This document shows, piece after piece, positions 11,400 to 23,839 of a DNA stretch of 64,000 nt. Source of the DNA: Parelaphostrongylus tenuis. Its lineage: Eukaryota > Nematoda > Chromadorea > Rhabditida > Metastrongylidae. Position 1 is the first letter of the stretch, and each line of letters begins with the position of its first letter. The DNA is taken from the NCBI GenBank assembly GCA_019055375.1, contig JAHQIW010004262.1, forward strand, positions 1-64,000, read 5' to 3'. A program made the position numbers and the translations under genes. The notes under the pieces were generated by a model. That model was not told the origin of the DNA. It was given only the letters and a program-made list of their open reading frames with translations, and searched no databases.

Positions 11400-12445
11400 A
11401 TATTATAGTAGCTTCAGCCAGGAGGGTTTAGATGGGCATTAGCACCGAAGGTTATTTAATCGAGAATCGAACTGAATCAGCACCACTTACGCACCATCAT
11501 GCTTTGGGAAAAAACTTGGGCATCGGTGTAAATAGACGCCGGAAAGATCATTATGCGTTTAGATCACATTACTACCGATTTAACAGTGAGTCAATAGTTC
11601 AGGAGCTTCGACAAAGGAGATGCGAGCTGTCAAAGTCGACATCATTCTAACCGGCCAACGAACCCTTGACGCAGACCCTTTGCTCTACGAGCTGGAAGTG
11701 CTTCCGATGCTGACTGGTGCCATGGATTTTAAAAAGACACTTCAATATAGCCAAGGCACATTGTTCGCCATCTAAATGAAATAAATCGCCGCAGAGGGAA
11801 GTCTAGATGAGACCCTCATGCATTAATCAAAGACGGTCGCGCTGCATGCGCAATCATCTAAGAATGTCTTTTGTTATGACCACACAAGCGGAACTTTCTC
11901 AGGACGTTCTTCACTAGAGATGATTTCTAAATCTACCACGAAAACGACACGCGTCTCGCCTATTGGCTGCCCTGTGGCGTAGACTCGTCAGCGCATTTGA
12001 AGCCATGCGCGACAGATCATGCTCTTGGTTTTCTGGAATTGACAGGGCATGCTCTCTTGAGAACAGCTAGGCATCAAGCAAACAATCATTTCCGATGTAT
12101 ACAGGGAGCAACACCAGAAATAGGCCACAGTAGTGGGGCAGATGCGTCAAAAGCAATTCAGTGTTACCTTCTCAGTAGTGACGCTCGACTTGCATTGCAA
12201 AATGGATCCGCCACTCTATGGAAAGTGAGCTGGACGGCGGTACCACATCCACCGTACTAGCAGCAACTACGCGAGGAAAAGTTCAAATGCCACAGTCAGT
12301 TTGAAATATGACATCACCGACTTCTTTCATTGCCAGCCTTAGTCTTCTTGGATGGAAGGCAACCATTTGTTGTTCAGAAAATGATTACATACCATTGATC
12401 ATGATTATGATCATATTGGTGATTAATTGATCTCTTCAAACAGAT
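11400..12445 (+). mobile_element. mariner-family transposase remnant (copy M1)
   Basis: Decayed transposase on the plus strand. Around 12180-12260 the sequence aligns codon by codon with M2 at 30137-30240 and reads like the mariner segment around the second catalytic aspartate and the HPPYSPDLAP motif (here VPHPPY). The N-terminal HTH-like part (NRRRKD...ELRQRR) is near 11540-11640, and a relic of the C-terminal FF-S-QP region is at about 12320-12420. Stops and frameshifts are numerous. It lies 0.4 kb downstream of the last exon of pseudogene B, in the same position that M2 occupies relative to pseudogene E. Confidence 0.6.
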
Positions 12446-12839
12446 AACAAGTGAATCAACAAAAGTGTCGGGATGTAGAAAAATCGTGGGACATCGTGAA
12501 ATGATGATCAATTTAATTGTACATGTTAATTATGTTAAATTTCGTTTTTATTTTCGATATAGCACTATGCATTAATGCGCTTTAATACTTTATTCATTTT
12601 TCTATATCTTTCGCTGTAATCTTTTCCAAATTATTTCGTAGTAGCTAGAAGGGACGGCAGAAAACTTCTTGCTATAGTTTCATATCTATATTTCTGATCT
12701 ACTTCCCAAAAAGCGAATTGCATTCAAAATTTATCACATTGTACACATTTATGTGATTTGCCATTTCATTGCTGGTGCAAAGTTACAATAGATATCATGA
12801 GTCAGAAATGTTAGTCGCAAACACATCACGATGCTTTTC

Positions 12840-14320
12840 AGTTTCCACCAACAGTGACAAATGTTGAGGGAAAGACTATCCTGGACCCGACTCCACCAAC
12901 CGAACTGCTCTACTCAATACATGACGCCACATCATTCTTGGCTAATTCGCCATGAGACGTTCATTGTCTATGCAGATTTATTTTCTTCACAGATAGTTTG
13001 TTTGAAGAAGAAAGCTGTCCAAACCATGACAATTCCTGTGATTGACGTGTAATTGCTGGGAATAGACGTTACGAAATTCCTGCGCGTACACACCGGCTTG
13101 CTTGCATTACTCATAGAACAAATTCTCGACAACGTATTGTCGACAATGCCGCAGTTCCGTGGCATCGCGCTAACTGCAAGAAAACGAGTCCTGGAAAGAC
13201 ACCTTCCTTTGAGAGCAATATCAGAAAAGGCATCAAAACAATAGCAAGCACTGATTATCTTTCATTCTTCTGCGCCCTTCAGACCATAACCTCGCGCATT
13301 GAATACTATACAATACGTTAGAGGGATATACAAAAGCTGTAGAAGAAAACCAAAATCTATTCTAACGGACTACCTTCAACACCATCATGAGAGCTCCTCA
13401 TAAACCGGGTTATTTTTCATTAATTCTATTAACTATATTCCTTTTAGGGTAATGGAAGCAGCCCTATTCAGTGGTCATTATATTCCCGTATGAAATCTAA
13501 ACGAAGTTCAATGTTCATTTCCCACTCTTAGCCTGCTGATCCGTTGCACCAAAGGCTGCCTAGCATCCCATTGCTGATTTTAATTTCAAGTTGACCCAAA
13601 GTACTCGTGATTACAGCATTAGGTAAGAGTGCGCTGTGACCTTAACGTTCGACAACATCAAAGACCTAAGGAATATATTTTTACTTGCTCCTAGAGTTTA
13701 TTGAAAGGTGTTCACAAACAAACTGTGAAAAGTTATGCTAGTGATATCAGTAACAGGAATCTTATGACATATCAAATAATGAAGCTCTCCTTCTACACTC
13801 CTTCAAAATTTGCGAACAAGATGAAAATACTTGGAATCTATGTTTGAAAACCTACTGTTTGCATTACAAGACGTTGTACAAATCTCTGAGCAGCGGTCTT
13901 ATCAAATGCCATACAAGAAACCTGAGAAGTTAGTGCGGGGTTTGCAGCGTATACCATTTAACAAACAAAGATGTGAATTCGCTGACGTTGAACGGTCTAA
14001 AGATGTCTGCAGCAAAATTTGATGACCTAATGAATACTTCAAAATTCAAACTGTCTGGTATGTTTTTTAAGTATGCTTATATTTTCATGTTAAACATTCA
14101 AAATCTCTTCGGATTGGAACAGCCCTTGTATACTGATAATTTTGGAGATACTGTCATCCACTTCGAGTCCATGAAAAACATTCAAAACTGTTATATCTGC
14201 GTTAAAAATTTCGAGATCAGTACCTTGAACTGCAGGTCCACAACTCAACACTGTCGAGAGTGTAGAAAGCAGCGAAACCATCACGGGATCGGTCAGGACC
14301 TTGCCACGTGTGTAAAACTT
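12840..14320 (-). pseudogene. secreted-protein family copy B (decayed)
   Basis: Exon order on the minus strand: exon 1 about 14224-14320 (signal-like LLSTLSTVLSCG, donor GTACTG), exon 2 about 13856-14004, exon 3 about 13528-13665, exon 4 13025-13173, exon 5 about 12840-12985. Exon 4 is fully open and in phase: PRNCGIVDNTLSRICS, then NYTSITG, acceptor TTGCAG. Exon 2 keeps RFVQRLVMQT but its middle is frameshifted. Exon 3 (VFDVVER-stop-GHSALLP) has a stop and a small deletion before the conserved cysteine. Exon 5 has a stop in the MANW-R motif and another near the end. Not translatable as a family protein, though exon 4 suggests the decay is fairly recent. Confidence 0.7.
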
Positions 14321-14613
14321 TCATTTTGCTTACTTAGGATCTGATCAAATAGTGTAGGCTCAAGAAGAGACAAATTTTTCAGTTTTTGCCTCACATCATT
14401 TGTAATGTAAGAACGAATTAGCACATATTCCTGTCGGCGTGCAGATCTTTGAATAATCAAAAAATTCCATAAGTTTTCTGAAGCCCAAGAGAATTGGTTA
14501 ATGAGGTAATATGCATATCGAATGTTAAAGGAAAATGAGATGAGTGTAAAAGATCACCTTAGTAGTTTCAGTAAATGCATCATATCCACAAGTGGAGCGG
14601 ATCGAGCTCAACT

Positions 14614-14640
14614 CACCTCTTCTCATTTCTAATGTTGCGA
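14614..14640 (-). promoter_or_regulatory. conserved upstream motif of the secreted-protein family (copy B)
   Basis: A segment read on the plus strand as CCTCTTCTCATTTCTAATGT lies about 0.3 kb upstream of exon 1. Near-identical segments lie 0.2-0.4 kb upstream of exon 1 in copies C, E and F. It may be a promoter element or an untranslated first exon; shared ancestry of the duplicated flank is the simpler explanation. Confidence 0.4.
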
Positions 14641-14644
14641 CATA

Positions 14645-15425
14645 CTATCCTGTTTATCCCAGAAAAAATAGTTCTAATGGGCAAAACATCAAAGTTCTAA
14701 GTGCATCTTCAGAAGGAATCTTTTAAAAGCAGATATAGTTCGACAAAAAGGAAGCACAACATTTGTAAGAGTTGTGGGCAATAAGTTAATGAGAAACAAA
14801 AATTTCAGTTGCCAAATTTTGATGTTCCCATAGCCTCTCGTATTTAATACTTTTATCAAATCCATTATGGAGACAGAGAGGTTAACTGGTAGTCAAACTT
14901 GAAGCTTCTACATATTTCACAGGGGAGTTAAAGAGAAGCGGGGATGAGGTTGCATGATGGTCATCAAAAATGAGGTAGCAAAACTGGTGGCAGAAGAAAC
15001 AGCTACATTAAGGCATAAATTTCGCACTGAATAGCAAGAAGCCTACTCTTTTGATATTGAAGCGCTATGTTCTCAAGAGAGCAGCTCACGTCGCACTGAA
15101 CGAAGCTTTTCTCATATACCTTCTTGATCGATCAAATTTCCCATTAAAAGTTTATTTTCATGAAACGCCGTCAATTTTTCGCAACTTCGGCCACAATGTC
15201 AAATAAATTAAGAATTGTTAATGCACATTCAATAGAGCTGCGTTTTATTTAAGTCGTTTATCGATCGAAGATATTTTAGTGGCTTTCTTTGCCTTCCTAA
15301 CTATTTCAGAAACGATCATATGGTATCCTTGGTTCGAGCGGTCACTTAGTTTTGATCTCTCAAGTAATCCCTTTAGCACTTCATCACTTCATTTGATCCG
15401 TCATCCCAGTTCTTTTTTTTCTTTT
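14645..15425. other. 5' flank of copy B and unassigned DNA
   Basis: About 14650-15010 resembles the flank upstream of copy C (21550-21960) in scattered blocks (AACTGGTAGTCAAACTTGA versus AATCGATAGCCAAATCAAGA, and AGAAGCGGGG versus AGAAGTGGGG), so the duplicated unit includes upstream DNA. Nothing coding is recognised. Confidence 0.4.
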
Positions 15426-15429
15426 TTTC

Positions 15430-15660
15430 TTCACTGTGCGGAACTCACTACTTCTGCATTGAATTCATTTTTCCGTCTTCTTCTTGAACGGCGTAGAATA
15501 CTAGTTGAGCGAGTCTCCTTTCAATCTCAAGGATAGCCTTGCTGTGGTGTTCCATAGGACGTTGCTGCCGACTGCCGGAGAGAGGTGGGGGTGAAGCTCA
15601 GCACCAAGCGCACCGTAACGAGTATCACAATCACTCGGCCACCGTGCCTCTATAGTATTC
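15430..15660 (-). mobile_element. SINE family 2 (tRNA Leu/Ser-like head)
   Basis: Minus-strand copy of the element at 54364-54632: shared blocks are GCTTCACCCCCACCTCTC, CGGCAG, CAACGTCC, TGGAACACCACAGCAAGGCTA and the AGAAGAAGACGG tail. Non-autonomous retroposon; transcription would start at the tRNA-like head and mobilisation would use LINE proteins such as those of the RTE elements here. Confidence 0.6.
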
Positions 15661-16249
15661 CTAAAACAAAGTGAGGAGTGTTAGACATTCATCGAATTCT
15701 TATTCGTGAGGTGGTAAGTATCTTTATGATTATGAAGGTAAACAACCGTGTCATGTAATTTCAGTCGCCTACTTGCTAACAAAATTGCCTTATTTAGGAA
15801 TGCCCTCGCCAATTTTAGGGTTACATGTGAATGAAAAATTTTTTACCATACATTGAGATAATTACCTCTGTTTGTTGTATGAAGGCAGGAGCGCAGAATT
15901 GCGTGGCCTGATCTTGTGGTTTCAGGTACTTAATACACGAAAGAGGTGTGCTCAGTAATATCAACTATCGTTGTTTCTCTATACTCCGACTGTTTGACTA
16001 TCAGATAATTGAATCTATTTGTCAGTTCACAAAATTCAGAAAGCTACGAGTTGGCTGTGTTGATCTGGTAATACTTTCACTCTGATTTGCAGGTAAGAAG
16101 TTGACTAACGAAGTTTCTTCATGTTCATGTAAGTGCCCTTACACTCATAGTCGAAGAAGGAAAGCTTAGTGAGAAACTTCCGCTTAGAAAAGTAATAATC
16201 TTAGTTTATATGTTTTGCAAACAGGAAGCGAATACACTGACAGAGCTGT

Positions 16250-16480
16250 AGAATTGTTGGCTCCGTTTACAGCTTTTATGAACGCTGAATAAAGAGAATG
16301 ACAGATTTTGTGTTGCGGCAGTTCCGCGTCTTAGCAGGTCCATGTAGCGGTTCCGGGTTGTAGAAGTTTCGCGTTGCTTTAACTGACTTGCCGAGTGACT
16401 AACAGTTTCGTTACAATATTTTTCTTGCACTCTGAATATGACAATGTACTAGCTTAGCAAAATTCGAGCAATAAACTTTT
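16250..16480 (+). repeat. dispersed repeat R1
   Basis: Contains several short internal repeats of the form GTGTTG(C/T)AGCAGTTCCG, then TTTAACTGACTTG and AATATTTTTCTTGCACT. Similar copies are at 17690-17900, 22730-22950, 44690-44920 and 57770-58070. Non-coding. Confidence 0.5.
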
Positions 16481-17689
16481 AAAGCTGTCTTACCGCAGAT
16501 CATATAAACAAGATTGCACAACGCTATTTCATGCAATTCGCTGTATGGTAAGCGTTAACTCGTATCGAGGTGGCTGTAATCCACTATGAAAGAGCAGCAG
16601 TAATTGAATATAGCGTTTGACATAAAACAAATTCATTTTTGTTGAGGATGCTTTTGAAAAGGAATTCGTGAGAGTGGAAATCGTGTCTCTAGAGCACTAA
16701 CGTTCTCAACGACCTCACCCATTTGGTACGCCTATGAAATCTCATTTTTTGAAAGACAGACCGACAGGTAGCCAAATCATGAAAAACAAAATTTTTCCAA
16801 AGGATTCAGAAGTAGGAAATAAATTAGTAGACACCAAGTAACAATCATTATGAGGATGGTAAAGGTAAACCGAGTCATAACTAGTGGTAGAGAAAATGCC
16901 TGCATAAAGGCACCAGGTCTTGCTGTGAGACAAAAGAATCACATAATTTGAAGAAATTGCCAATATATCCAAATGGGTAATGAAATAAACGGTGCTGAAA
17001 GCGAAATGATGTGACGCAAAGCAAAGCTTTTCTTCTTCACTTTCTAAACTGTTTCTGTCTTCTTATTAACGCGCAAGTTTATGGATCGCCGCCAATTTGT
17101 AGCATTTCTATCACGATATGCAGGCGAAAAAAAGTTGTTAATACATTCTGTATGTTGAAGTGTCGATTGGCAACGGATGTAAATTCTGGAGTGACTCATG
17201 ACATCTCTGCGACAGTTTTGTAAGGATGACCTGAAAGGTAGAAATGCTGTTTGCTTAGCAATGAAATTAATCTACCTTATTCAGCACTTAGGTTTTGGAT
17301 TAGTCTCTCATTTTCTCATTCACAGCAATAATGCGAATAATTATTGATATTACTTGCGAGATAATAAACCTCGCAAAATTGCATTTTTTACGATTGCAAC
17401 ATTTCTGTTAATGGATATCACTAAGTTTCGCCTTCTAGATTTATAGCTTCGATCTGGAGCATGAAACAGTTTGGAAAATCAAGCCTTGAAGATATATTTA
17501 GTGGCGAAAGCATTGCTTTCAAATTTAAAACTTTTCTGGAAAACATTTCTTTCATTGTGTGAGTCGTGATACAGCAGTGATTGCCTTCGACAATGTATGA
17601 AGCTTGGAACTCCACTCTTTCAACAACAATTTTCGATTCGCCACAATATGAATTCTTTTTTGTCTGCTTCGTGAAGGACAGTGGAAAGC

Positions 17690-17900
17690 AGCGACAACTA
17701 TCGACTTTGTTATGAGTCTATAGTAAACGCTGGTAGAAACTCAATAAGCCGTTCCGTGTTGTAGCAATTCCGTGTTGAAGCAGTTTCGAATCGTTTTATT
17801 TGATTTGATGAGCGATGAAAAGTTTTATCGCAGTATTCTTCCTGACTGCAATATGACGCTGTACTTAGTCAGAGAATATGACCAGTGCTTCGAAAAACTG
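17690..17900 (+). repeat. dispersed repeat R1
   Basis: CCGTTCCGTGTTGTAGCAAT, CCGTGTTGAAGCAGTTTCG and the downstream TGATGAGCGATGAAAAGTTT...CAGTATTCTTCCTGACTGCA block match the other R1 copies in order. Confidence 0.5.
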
Positions 17901-18299
17901 TGATATCCATTGTCGTGTGAGCACAGTATTTCAGAACGCTATTCTATGTGAATTACTATATAATATTCAATCGATCCTTTATAAAATCTACCGATCTCGT
18001 GGTAGTTAATCTGCAAAACGTTTAACCTGGCAAAACTCCGTTGCATTCTCAATATGAATATCAGTTGCAAGGTAAGCCACCTACAAAAGTTAAAGAAAAA
18101 AGTAAGCCATCTGTATTCGAAGCAGGAGAGAAAATGGTTTACCATGTGGTGGGCATTCAGTTTTCCTATGTATCGATTAGTAGCTACACTGCTGATTCCA
18201 AAATTGAGCAACTACTGCATCATTATGTGAATCAATTTACTTGGTGGCAGAAAAAGCCACACTATATAGGTACGTTTTTAGGAACGATTTCCGGATATC

Positions 18300-18446
18300 A
18301 CCTGCATCACCCGTCGTCCCGTTGATCGTTAAATGAGTCGAGCGGGTACCAGCAACACTTCCATTTTTTCCTATCTCGGGCAAGAGTGGTCCAGTGGGTC
18401 CTCCTCGCTCTAGGGATTCGCTGAGCCTCATATTTTTCTTCTATAC
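18300..18446 (-). mobile_element. 3' end of an RTE-type retrotransposon
   Basis: Minus strand encodes YEAQRIPRARRTHWTTLARD and KWKCCWYPLDS, the C-terminus found in both RTE copies at 37-39 kb. The end nearest 18300 corresponds to the CGGGTGATGCAGG-type 3' terminus. This is a severely 5'-truncated insertion, typical of target-primed reverse transcription. Confidence 0.8.
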
Positions 18447-18689
18447 CTTTACCTTTCCGGATATATTCAAAGATTTTCATTCCTGAAGGATACATACAGA
18501 CAAACATTGCTGTTTGTTACAGAGCGGATTTGCTTGTGAGAAAACGCAACTCAGTTTGAAAGAGTTTTGAGATTGGCGTACGATGGTGGGAAGACCGTCA
18601 GTGTTGTCATATTGGATGGTGCAGTAAATGGCTGCGCACCATATAAGTGCAAAGCTCTCTTCACCGCTATGTTGAAGTTCATGCAGATC

Positions 18690-19400
18690 TTGTTCCATGT
18701 TCATTACAACGAGAAAATACAAGTCCTACATATATGACTTCTTCTACTCCAGTGAAAGCTCAGAAAGCTCAAAAAAGAAACTTCGAACGCCGTTTTTCAA
18801 TCGTTCATCAAAACCAATAAATCGTCTGACACCTTCAACAATAAATCATTCAGAGGAAGAGATGTTAGAAAAAACTTGTCGTGTGCCACCATTTCCAAAG
18901 CATTCGACTCTAGTGTGGTTCTGGCAATTCTCCTCATATTCTGGGACATTTTTATTAATTTCTTAGATATTAGTTGTTAGTTGGACAATGACACAGTTCT
19001 GCTCAAAGTTGAAGCTGTTACTGCGTGTTTGGAATTTATGATCGGAGATCCACTCAACTTACCTCACAATTGGCTCATAAGTGATCTTTATATCAGATCA
19101 ACCAAGATGGCGAAATCACAATATCAAAAAAAGTGCCAGGACCTTCGCTTCCTAATAGGTCAAACACAGAAAGAAAAAAATTTCTCAACTGGTTCAAAGA
19201 GTTTTTTTGAGGAGGTTGACAAATTGTTGGAATATCGCAGCTTACATAGAGGTCAGAGCTTAATAAACAAATTTCTTCTGTTTAGAAATAAATTGTTGAA
19301 GGTTTCGCAGCAAACATCGTGGTTCGTTTTTGTCAATCGATATCTTCTTCTACCAATTTTCCCTTCAAAGTGCATTGTAACGGAGACGTTTTGTTGATTG
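18690..19400 (+). other. two open frames of unknown nature
   Basis: Open frames at 18697-18966 (89 codons, serine/lysine rich) and 18981-19397 (138 codons) lie on the same strand, in different frames and 14 bp apart. The second is longer than most chance frames in this AT-rich region and reads FMIGDPLNLPHNWLISDLYI and KCQDLRFLIGQTQ. No domain is recognised, no splice structure is evident and no other copy occurs here. Either a decayed unknown gene or a chance pair. Confidence 0.3.
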
Positions 19401-19803
19401 CAAATTCTTTTTTTTTTAGGGGGGGGGAGTCTAAATTTTAATTCGCAGCTTCAACAATGGTATTAAAACTCAAATCGTGGAATCCGAGTACTTGAACATT
19501 CACTCGAAGTGTCTTTACAAGTGATCCTTCATACCTACGTCGTTCTCATTTGAATTGACATGCATTCATTCTTCTTAACCAATCTCCGTGTGTTTCGAAA
19601 CAGCATAACATGTCACAGGAGCTATTTCGAAAGATATGTTCAATATAGTGAATCAAAACTCATCACATCGTATATCTTAATGGAATTTACTGGGTTATCC
19701 TCAGTAGTCAACACTCGTGTGATTTTTTAGTTCACTGCTGCAGTAATGCTACAATAAATAACGGTGAAATAAATGTCCGTCTCAAACACATCACAGTTAA
19801 AAA

Positions 19804-21325
19804 TCAATTTCCACTGATAACTGCAGATGCTGCGAAGAAGTTCGATCCCAACGGACCTAATGCCAACATCCGAATAGCTCTGGTCACTACACTTTGCCAC
19901 ATCGCTCTCGACCAATTCGCCATGATGTTTGTGGTCTACACATTTTTTTCGCTTTACGAAATAAAGTTTGCACAAAAAGAAAGCTGTTCATACTGAGATG
20001 GTTCCTCCAATTGTCAAGTGTTGCGAAGGAGCAGCAGCAGTCTCCATGGCTCCGTTACACATCATTGGAGCCTGATCCGCCATTTTAGTGCAAATTCCAG
20101 TGACCGTGTTGCTTACGACGATGCAGTTCTTGGCATACCAACTACAAAAAGTATGAGCTAGAAAGACACCTTTTATTGGAATAGAACACTGAAAAATGCT
20201 AGGAAGTAAGGGTACTAATCACAAATTTTCTTATTCATCAAACCCTTCAAAATGATCATCCAACACAATGGATACTACAGCCTTCTCAGAAAAAAAAAGC
20301 TTAGAAAAACTAATCAAAAATTGCATAGATTTTCGATTTTGGCTCCACTATGATAGCGAATTTTATTTTGAGAGATTTCTCAGTAGCATCTAAAGATGTC
20401 AACAATTCCAGATACTATTAAAGCGTAGATTTGCTTTTATTATCCGCCACAATTTGCGCGAAATTTTACAAATGGATTGATCTCGAAGACTCACTGATAG
20501 CTCTCTCCGCTGGACTATTACGAACTGTCTGGCACATCATTGGTGTGTAAGTGATGTTTACAGTAAGTTGACTCAGAATGCTTGAGATTATAGCATCAGG
20601 TAGAAGTGCACTACGAGCTTGGTTTTCAAGAACATCAAAGACCTGACAAACAGAGTTCTTCACTAGTTTGAAGTCTTTCAAATGTCCTTCCGATAATATT
20701 ATGTTTAGCACAGAGTTAATGTAGTGCTAAGAGGTTGATGAGTTGTCACAAACTTGGCGCATACCTTCTACGCTTTTCCGAAATCCGCTGTAAAAACGTT
20801 TGAAATCCAATAATGTAAACTTACTGTTTGCATAACAAGACGCTGTACAAATGCCCTAGCTTCACCTTCACCAGGTGCAACACCAGGTACACGGGCACGG
20901 ACATCGGGTGAGCTAGAATAAACCATACCGACAGGCAAGGTGAAGCCGGTGACGGTGAATGTCCTAGTACTCGCTACAATGAAAACTTGTGACTTTTATT
21001 TTGATTGTTTAAAATGAAACTACGATATCTGACAAACTTCGAGACAATCATCGTCCCTTATTTAACTGCACAATTGTTCCATCAAAAAGTTCAGTCATGA
21101 TATAAAAACGAGATTTTTGAACAATATTCAAATAAAGAGTTATTTTAATTAATGTTTCTGAACTATATCTGAAATTGAGAATGTTCGTAATTCTACAATC
21201 ATGGTCCGTTTATTACCTTGACCAGGTGGCATCACACCGCATCTTAATGCTGTTGAAATTGTGGCCACTAAGAAAATCACCATGTGATCTCCTGGCAAAC
21301 TTGCCATTTTTGTGAGGATTTTCAT
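19804..21325 (-). CDS. five-exon secreted nematode-type protein, family copy C (intact)
   Basis: Minus-strand exons 21217-21325, 20825-20973, 20495-20642, 19994-20157 and 19804-19935 join to 702 nt (233 aa plus TGA) with phases identical to copy A. Donors are GTAATA, GTAAGT, GTGAGT and GTATGA; acceptors end TTGTAG, TGTCAG, TTCTAG and TGTGTAG. Exon 1 can start at 21325 or six codons later; it has a hydrophobic segment MVIFLVATISTALRC followed by GVMPPGQ. Exon 2: STRTFTVTGFTLPVGMVYSS ... FVQRLVMQT. Exon 3: VFDVLENQARSALLPDAIIS, TVNITYTP, MMCQT. Exon 4: NCIVVSNTVTGICT, MMCN, LTIGGTIS. Exon 5: TTNIMANWSRAMWQSVV ... SAVISGN. Predicted to be secreted with conserved cysteines in exons 1, 3 and 4. 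No stop, frameshift or lost splice site is seen, so this is the best candidate for a functional member. Biochemical role unknown. Confidence 0.82.
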
Positions 21326-21521
21326 GTTTCCCTCCTCAAAATCTGAATTAATGTTGTATACTCAACAAATTATCAATTTCTGCTTTCTATTTCAGAACAC
21401 ATTGAGTCAGTCACTAGGTGAAATTCATGCTAATTATAATAATAAGTGGTTGGAATAGACCACACCAGTGGAATTTGAATGAATGCTCCAATTCCTTAAA
21501 TGGCGTGGTATAAATATGATT

Positions 21522-21550
21522 CACGCCTTCTCATTTCTGATGTTGCCGCA
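21522..21550 (-). promoter_or_regulatory. conserved upstream motif of the secreted-protein family (copy C)
   Basis: Plus-strand CGCCTTCTCATTTCTGATGT lies about 0.2 kb upstream of the exon 1 start. It is shared with copies B, E and F. A TATA-like TATAAATATG is just beside it at about 21510, on the plus strand as written. Confidence 0.45.
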
Positions 21551-21559
21551 TAAATGTCG

Positions 21560-23830
21560 ATCTCCCCAGAAAGGGAATGTCTGCCGACAAAAAAGGCGGA
21601 ACTATAGCTACACTTCCCAGAGAAGATGGTAAAACAGTATCGATTGACTATAGTGAAGTACAAACTTCCTTGAAAAATATTTTAACCGCACATTCTACGG
21701 AATAGAACTCATATTTGTTGGACTTCCATGCTTTCATTGATCTCACACTCAGAAAACCTATAAATAACCTTTATTGACGGGAAGGTCAATCGATAGCCAA
21801 ATCAAGAACCACAGAATCTCACCGAAGGGTTCAGAGAGAGAAGTGGGGAATGCGCAGTCAATAATGCCGACATGAGGAAGCGAGTGAAACTGTGTCAGAG
21901 CAAGCCGTAGGAACGATAACTACATGGAGGGCCAAAGTCTTGCAGTGATTCAGTATAATCATGCACTTTTATGAGCTTATCAATGTATTGCAATGAGAAG
22001 GTACAGAGGACGCATAAAGAACGTAAGTGAGGCGACGTTGAGCACAGACCTTCTTGCTCACTTTTTTAGATGTTTCATGCTTTCCATCAAAGTGGATGCT
22101 GAGTGAGTGCGGTCAGTTTCTCGTTTTTTTTTTCACAATATGAAAACAAGACAAATTTTGTTGCTGCACATGTCGTATGGTGAAATTTTATCTTATCTGA
22201 GTGACACTCACATATTCTCCAAATGCTCATTTTATCTTGGTAAGTGTTAGAGAAAGGTCTTCTGAAAAGGCCAAAACATTGTTTTCTCATGATAATCGGC
22301 CAGTTCACTTATCTAACAAATTGACCATTCAAAATCCTTACAGATCTTTTTTTCAGGCATTCCTTGAGAGAAATATTTCTAGATGGCATTAAGACAATTT
22401 TGTTCGACTGAATCCGATACAATTTTGATATGACGATCGTGGATAACAGTAGAATTTTTTCCCCAGTTCATAAAATTGTTGTGCGACATAATATGATTTG
22501 TACGTCGGATTTTGAATACCATTTTGTGACAGCAGCACTTCTTTCTGATCAAAAATCTTTTTGGAAAACCTTTCTTCTATTGCAAGAGGCGCACTCCTAC
22601 AGTGGTTGACATTATGTTTAGTACTGAGAATTACATTCAGTTTCGAAATGTCATTTAAAATTCAACTAGTAGTAATATGATCTCCGCTTGTTATTTTTTC
22701 AAATAACAATTCGAGAACACCGTCAGTGCTGCACAGTTATTCACCCTGTTATGAGCCTTCTATAAACGCTGATTGAAGGTGAATAAGCAGCTCTGTGATT
22801 TTCCAATGAATTGCTCGACGACGAATTGTTTCGCCAATGCATTCTCTTGGTACGTTGTGATCAATACTGTACTTGGTCAGAGAATTCAAACAAATGCTTT
22901 TGTGGAGCTGTTTCACTCCGGATCATTTAGAAAACTTTGTTCGCGGCGCTGTTTTGTAGATCACTGTTTGGTTTCCAATTAATCGACTTTGAGATCGCAC
23001 TTGTTTTTTGTGATTTGACAGGAGGAGTTCTGATCTGATAAGAGTTCGGTTTCCTGCCAAGCACAGATACCAATTGCAGACGGAACTGTCAGATTCGAAA
23101 ACTCTTCTCCTTTAATTCTTTACAGAGATTTTCCAGTAAGTGATAAACCAAATATTCGGTTGATGGACATTTGTCCGTTTATTATTCGTCAAGAATCTAG
23201 TTTCCCTCCGAATACAAAAGGGGCGAATGCTGTGATACGATCCGAGTCGGTTTATCCGCTGGCTGAAAAAAATCGGCTTTAATTGGAAATTCAGCATTAT
23301 TATTTCTTTGATGTATTTGTAGATTTTTTCCAATAAACTCTTTATGCTAACGCTGTTTCTTGTTTGCTGGATTTTAGTTAACGCACGAAAACAACTTCCA
23401 TGAGTATCTTACTGAGATCAGCGTAGCTCTGATAAAAGCTAAACCGTAGAAACGTTTGTCATAACATAAAATTCTAGCGGAGTTCAAAAGCAGCCAATTT
23501 GAAAGATGGCTGCAAAATTCACTACCAATCGTAATCCATCAAGTGAAAAAATAGTGAGATTACAACATCACGTGTTATCACCACAAAGTTTCTCCATTCT
23601 TACTATAATTTAGGGTTTAGAGTAGGACATGTGGCACTGATGTTGCAGATCAAACTCGAAAAGGCTTTTAACATTTTCACAGACTATACTGAAAAATTGT
23701 ATCAACCTCATGCAAGGTCAGTAAATATTAATTACTCGTGCTAGACTTTACTAGGAGTCGGAATTGATCGTTGCTGGTTTTTTCAATAACAATACCCTGA
23801 ACATCATCGGTTGGGTTTATTTTGTGGCTT
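21560..23830. other. unassigned DNA, includes one R1 repeat
   Basis: The first few hundred bases continue the duplicated 5' flank of the family gene. R1 lies at 22730-22950. The other open frames are short and show no recognisable domain. Confidence 0.35.
22730..22950 (+). repeat. dispersed repeat R1
   Basis: CACCGTCAGTG, TTATGAGCC...AAACGCTGA, TAAGCAGCTCTGTGATTTTC and GACGACGAATTGTTT match the R1 copies at 17.7 and 57.8 kb in order. Diverged. Confidence 0.4.
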
Positions 23831-23839
23831 TGGCTGCTC

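Larger units (their letters stand above)
15700..18290. other. unassigned DNA with two R1 repeats
   Basis: Apart from dispersed repeat R1 at about 16250-16480 and 17690-17900, I see no supported gene. The block near 16740-16960 resembles the upstream flanks of copies B and C (ATAGCCAAATCA and similar), suggesting a further fragment of the duplicated unit. Confidence 0.35.
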
